NCBI RefSeq assembly: GCF_002001045.1
Contig: NZ_MUNR01000006.1
Span: forward strand, 62,001-126,000
Length of the DNA: 64,000 bases
DNA from: Rhodanobacter sp. C01
GTDB lineage: Bacteria > Pseudomonadota > Gammaproteobacteria > Xanthomonadales > Rhodanobacteraceae
Direction: 5' to 3'
Part shown: in pieces, positions 62,032 to 64,000 of the stretch
Layout of the letters: the number at the start of each line of letters is the position of its first letter
How positions within the stretch are numbered: the stretch's first letter is position 1
Translations under genes and position numbers: made by a program
The notes under the pieces: generated by a model
Databases searched by the model: none
The model's input: only the letters and a program-made list of their open reading frames with translations
What the model was told of the DNA's origin: nothing

Positions 62032-63243
62032 TCAGCGCAGTACGGCTTCAAGCACGCCGCAGATGCTTTCGATGTCCACGTCGGTCATCCACGGGCTGTT
62101 GCCGATGCTGAAACTGCGTGCGGCGAAATCGCGGGCGTTCGGTACATCCTGCGCTGGCACCACGTCGGCGAGATAGGCGTAATCGGGCAGGGCGTGGATG
62201 AACAGGCGACTGACGCCCAGCCCGGCTTGCCATAGCTGCGCGAGTGCAGCATCGCGGCGTGCCTGATCGGGCAGCAGCAGCAGCAGGAACGGCCACGTGC
62301 CGTGTGCGCCGATCGGATCATCCAGCACTGTAATGCCCTCGATACGGCGCAGTCGTGGCAGGTGCTGTTGCGCCTGCGCGGACAACCGGTCGAGGAAGGC
62401 CGGGAGGCGGCTGGCGGCATGCGCACCCACGGCTTGGCGCCAGTGGCCGACGCGGTGCAGCGGTATCGTCAGTGGGAAATCGTCGCCCACGGCGGCCACC
62501 GGATCGCCACGCCGCAAGGCATGGCGCAGCGGGTTGCCGTATGCCAGCCGCAGGCCGCGGGGCTGGTACAACGCGGCATAACCGAGCAGCTGGATGCTTC
62601 GCTTCGCTTCCCAGCCGAAGCTGCGTGGCACGATGCGCGCGGATGTACGGGCCAGCCGCTCGCGCAGTTCCGGATCGCGCGCCAGCAGCAGACCGCCCTC
62701 GTAGATCGACAAACCCTTGCCGGCGGCCATGCTGAAGAAACCCACGTCGCCGGCCAGTCCCACGCTGCTGCCATCGCGGCGTGCACCCAGCGCCTGCGCG
62801 GCATCCTCGATCACGTAGGCTCCGACGTTGTTGGCGACCGCCAGCGCATCATCGACATCGGCGACGCGGCCGGCCAGATGGGTAGGGATGATCGCCAGCG
62901 TGCGTTCGTCGCAGGCCGCGCGCAGCGCAGCCGGATCCATGTCGTAGTGACCGGCGCGCAGATCGCACAACTGCAGTTCGAGACCGGCCTGCTGCACCGC
63001 GATCGCGACCAGCGGGCAGGTGTAGGCAGGTACCACCACACGGCGACGCCTGGGTTGCAGTTCGCGCAGGGCGGTCAGCGTGACCAGCAGACTGGCAGTG
63101 CCGGAGCATTCGAGCTGCAGTGGCGGGGTGCCGAGCTGCCTGGCGATATCGTCCGCCAGCGTCGCGGCGTCTGGACGCAGGTCGGCGAACCGAAGCGGCA
63201 AGCCGGCGGTGGGCGGCAGTTCGTGATGGCGGCGTGGCAGCAT
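62032..63243 (-). CDS. DegT/DnrJ/EryC1-family aminotransferase
   Basis: The 403-residue PLP-dependent enzyme has VVVPAYTCPLVAIAVQQAGL, IEDAAQALGARRDGSSVG and the lysine in FFSMAAGKGLSIYEGG, features of the DegT/sugar aminotransferase family. It may aminate an acyl or sugar intermediate. Convergent with the arginase-fold gene (17 bp gap). The SMR gene pair lies 21 bp upstream on the same strand. Confidence 0.88.
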   Translation of the reverse strand: MLPRRHHELPPTAGLPLRFADLRPDAATLADDIARQLGTPPLQLECSGTASLLVTLTALRELQPRRRRVVVPAYTCPLVAIAVQQAGLELQLCDLRAGHYDMDPAALRAACDERTLAIIPTHLAGRVADVDDALAVANNVGAYVIEDAAQALGARRDGSSVGLAGDVGFFSMAAGKGLSIYEGGLLLARDPELRERLARTSARIVPRSFGWEAKRSIQLLGYAALYQPRGLRLAYGNPLRHALRRGDPVAAVGDDFPLTIPLHRVGHWRQAVGAHAASRLPAFLDRLSAQAQQHLPRLRRIEGITVLDDPIGAHGTWPFLLLLLPDQARRDAALAQLWQAGLGVSRLFIHALPDYAYLADVVPAQDVPNARDFAARSFSIGNSPWMTDVDIESICGVLEAVLR

Positions 63244-63264
63244 ATGCGCAGCTTGGCCGATGCC

Positions 63265-63660
63265 TCAGGCTTCGGCAGGCTCCGGTACGTGTTCGCGACT
63301 CTCCGCCATGCCAAGGCAGACGATGCCGGCGATGATCGCAACTGCGCCGATGACGCGGGGCAGGGTGAGATGTTCGTCGAACAGCCACACCGACAGCAGC
63401 ATCACCGATACCACTTCCAGATGCGAGGCAGCGAAGGCCGGGCCGATTGGCGCGTGCTTGAGCAGTGCCATCCAGGTGAAGAACGCGCCGATGTAACCGA
63501 TCACCGCGCCGTAAACCCACGGCTGGCCGAACACGCGCAGCACCCACTCAATGCTGGCAGCCACCGGCAGCGCCTGCGTGCCGGCGTACTTGAAACTGAT
63601 CTGCGCCAGGGTGTCGAAACCCATCAGCAGCAGGAAGCCGAACAGGTAGAAACGCTTCAT
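63265..63660 (-). CDS. SMR/EamA-type small transporter subunit
   Basis: The protein of 131 residues has four helices and opens with MKRFYLFGFLLLMGFDTLAQ. It has features of EmrE-like small drug or metabolite transporters. Its ATG overlaps the end of the next SMR gene (ATGA), so the two may form a heteromeric pair for export of the cluster's product. Substrate unknown. Confidence 0.78.
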   Translation of the reverse strand: MKRFYLFGFLLLMGFDTLAQISFKYAGTQALPVAASIEWVLRVFGQPWVYGAVIGYIGAFFTWMALLKHAPIGPAFAASHLEVVSVMLLSVWLFDEHLTLPRVIGAVAIIAGIVCLGMAESREHVPEPAEA

Positions 63661-64000
63661 CCGCCGACTCCCACGATCACCACGCCGAGTGTCACCAGCA
63701 GAATGCCGGCGACCCGCAGCCGGGTCAGCTTCTCGCCGAACAGGAAACGCCCGGCGACCATGATCGCGACGATGTTGATCGAACCCAGCAGCACGCCTTC
63801 GGACAGCGGGACCAGCGACAGGAACGCGATCCACACCAGGAACTCGATCACGTAGCTGGCGACGCCGAGCCACAGCCATGGCCGTGAGGCCATGTGCTTC
63901 CAGCGTGCCAGACCATCACCCGCTGCTTCATCGCCGGCAGCGGCCTTGAAAGCCAACTGGCCACCGGTGTCGAGCACGATGTTGAGCAACCACAGGCCGG
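63657..64000 (-). CDS. SMR/EamA-type small transporter subunit, partial
   Basis: Reads open to the right window edge, so the N-terminus is missing. The visible 114 or so codons show NIVLDTGGQLAFKAAAG at the first helix and the SEGVLLGSINIVAIMVAGRF and GVVIVGVGG helices. Pairs with the SMR gene at 63265. Confidence 0.72.
   Translation of the reverse strand, partial: GLWLLNIVLDTGGQLAFKAAAGDEAAGDGLARWKHMASRPWLWLGVASYVIEFLVWIAFLSLVPLSEGVLLGSINIVAIMVAGRFLFGEKLTRLRVAGILLVTLGVVIVGVGG

Overview
The window looks like the chromosome of a denitrifying gammaproteobacterium close to Rhodanobacter/Dyella (Rhodanobacteraceae, Xanthomonadales). Grounds for this are inference from gene content: a NirK fused to cytochrome c, quinol-type NorB, cbb3 oxidase, NnrS, azurin and a Xanthomonad-type trimeric autotransporter adhesin. 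No rRNA, complete tRNA or CRISPR array was seen.

Region 1 (about 1-28.3 kb) is a dense respiratory block for low oxygen and nitrogen oxides. It holds two DUF2249 genes, a frameshifted nosL, tatABC, ferredoxin fdxA, an NRAMP-like metal transporter with a Fur-type box, lipA, norB (quinol type), an OprD-like porin, a UbiH-like FAD monooxygenase, nirK-nirV-SCO, hemN-fnr, nnrS, a CopD-like protein, azurin with a group III truncated haemoglobin, and ccoNOQP-(small membrane protein)-ccoI-ccoS. Fourteen sites resembling the FNR/Anr palindrome TTGAT-N4-ATCAA lie in front of these units, mostly centred 60-70 bp from the start codon, as expected for activation from -41.5. The window also encodes an FNR with its four Fe-S cysteines, downstream of hemN and probably under one of these boxes.

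Region 2 (about 28.4-33.5 kb) is a recombination junction. It holds a P4-type tyrosine integrase, repeated putative integrase arm sites, a short fragment matching the 3' end of a tRNA-Ser followed by a strong terminator, and a broken N-terminal piece of a second integrase. The simplest reading is that the respiratory block is the right part of an island inserted at a tRNA-Ser gene, with its left end outside the window. To the right are a FUSC-family transporter, a TRIC-type channel and a decayed amidohydrolase.

Region 3 (about 34-47 kb) is a surface and signalling region of lower coding density: a DUF6869 protein, a 1586-residue trimeric autotransporter followed by an OmpA-type lipoprotein, an AraC regulator, a DUF2968 coiled-coil protein, a secreted protein of unknown function, a MASE1 sensor with a degenerate kinase domain and a LuxR-type regulator without a visible LuxI.

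Region 4 (about 47.2-64 kb) is GC-rich chromosome: acyltransferase, PanE-like reductase, M13 peptidase, GNAT plus Rieske pair, an ArsR/SRPBCC pair with a palindromic operator over its start codon, hydrolases and a MipA protein. It ends in a set of genes (HAD phosphatase, class III aminotransferase, ketoacyl-ACP synthase plus ACP, FemAB-like acyltransferase, arginase-fold protein, DegT aminotransferase, paired SMR transporters) that may form an undescribed acyl-amine or lipid pathway. All sites and starts were located by eye; no search or calculation was run.
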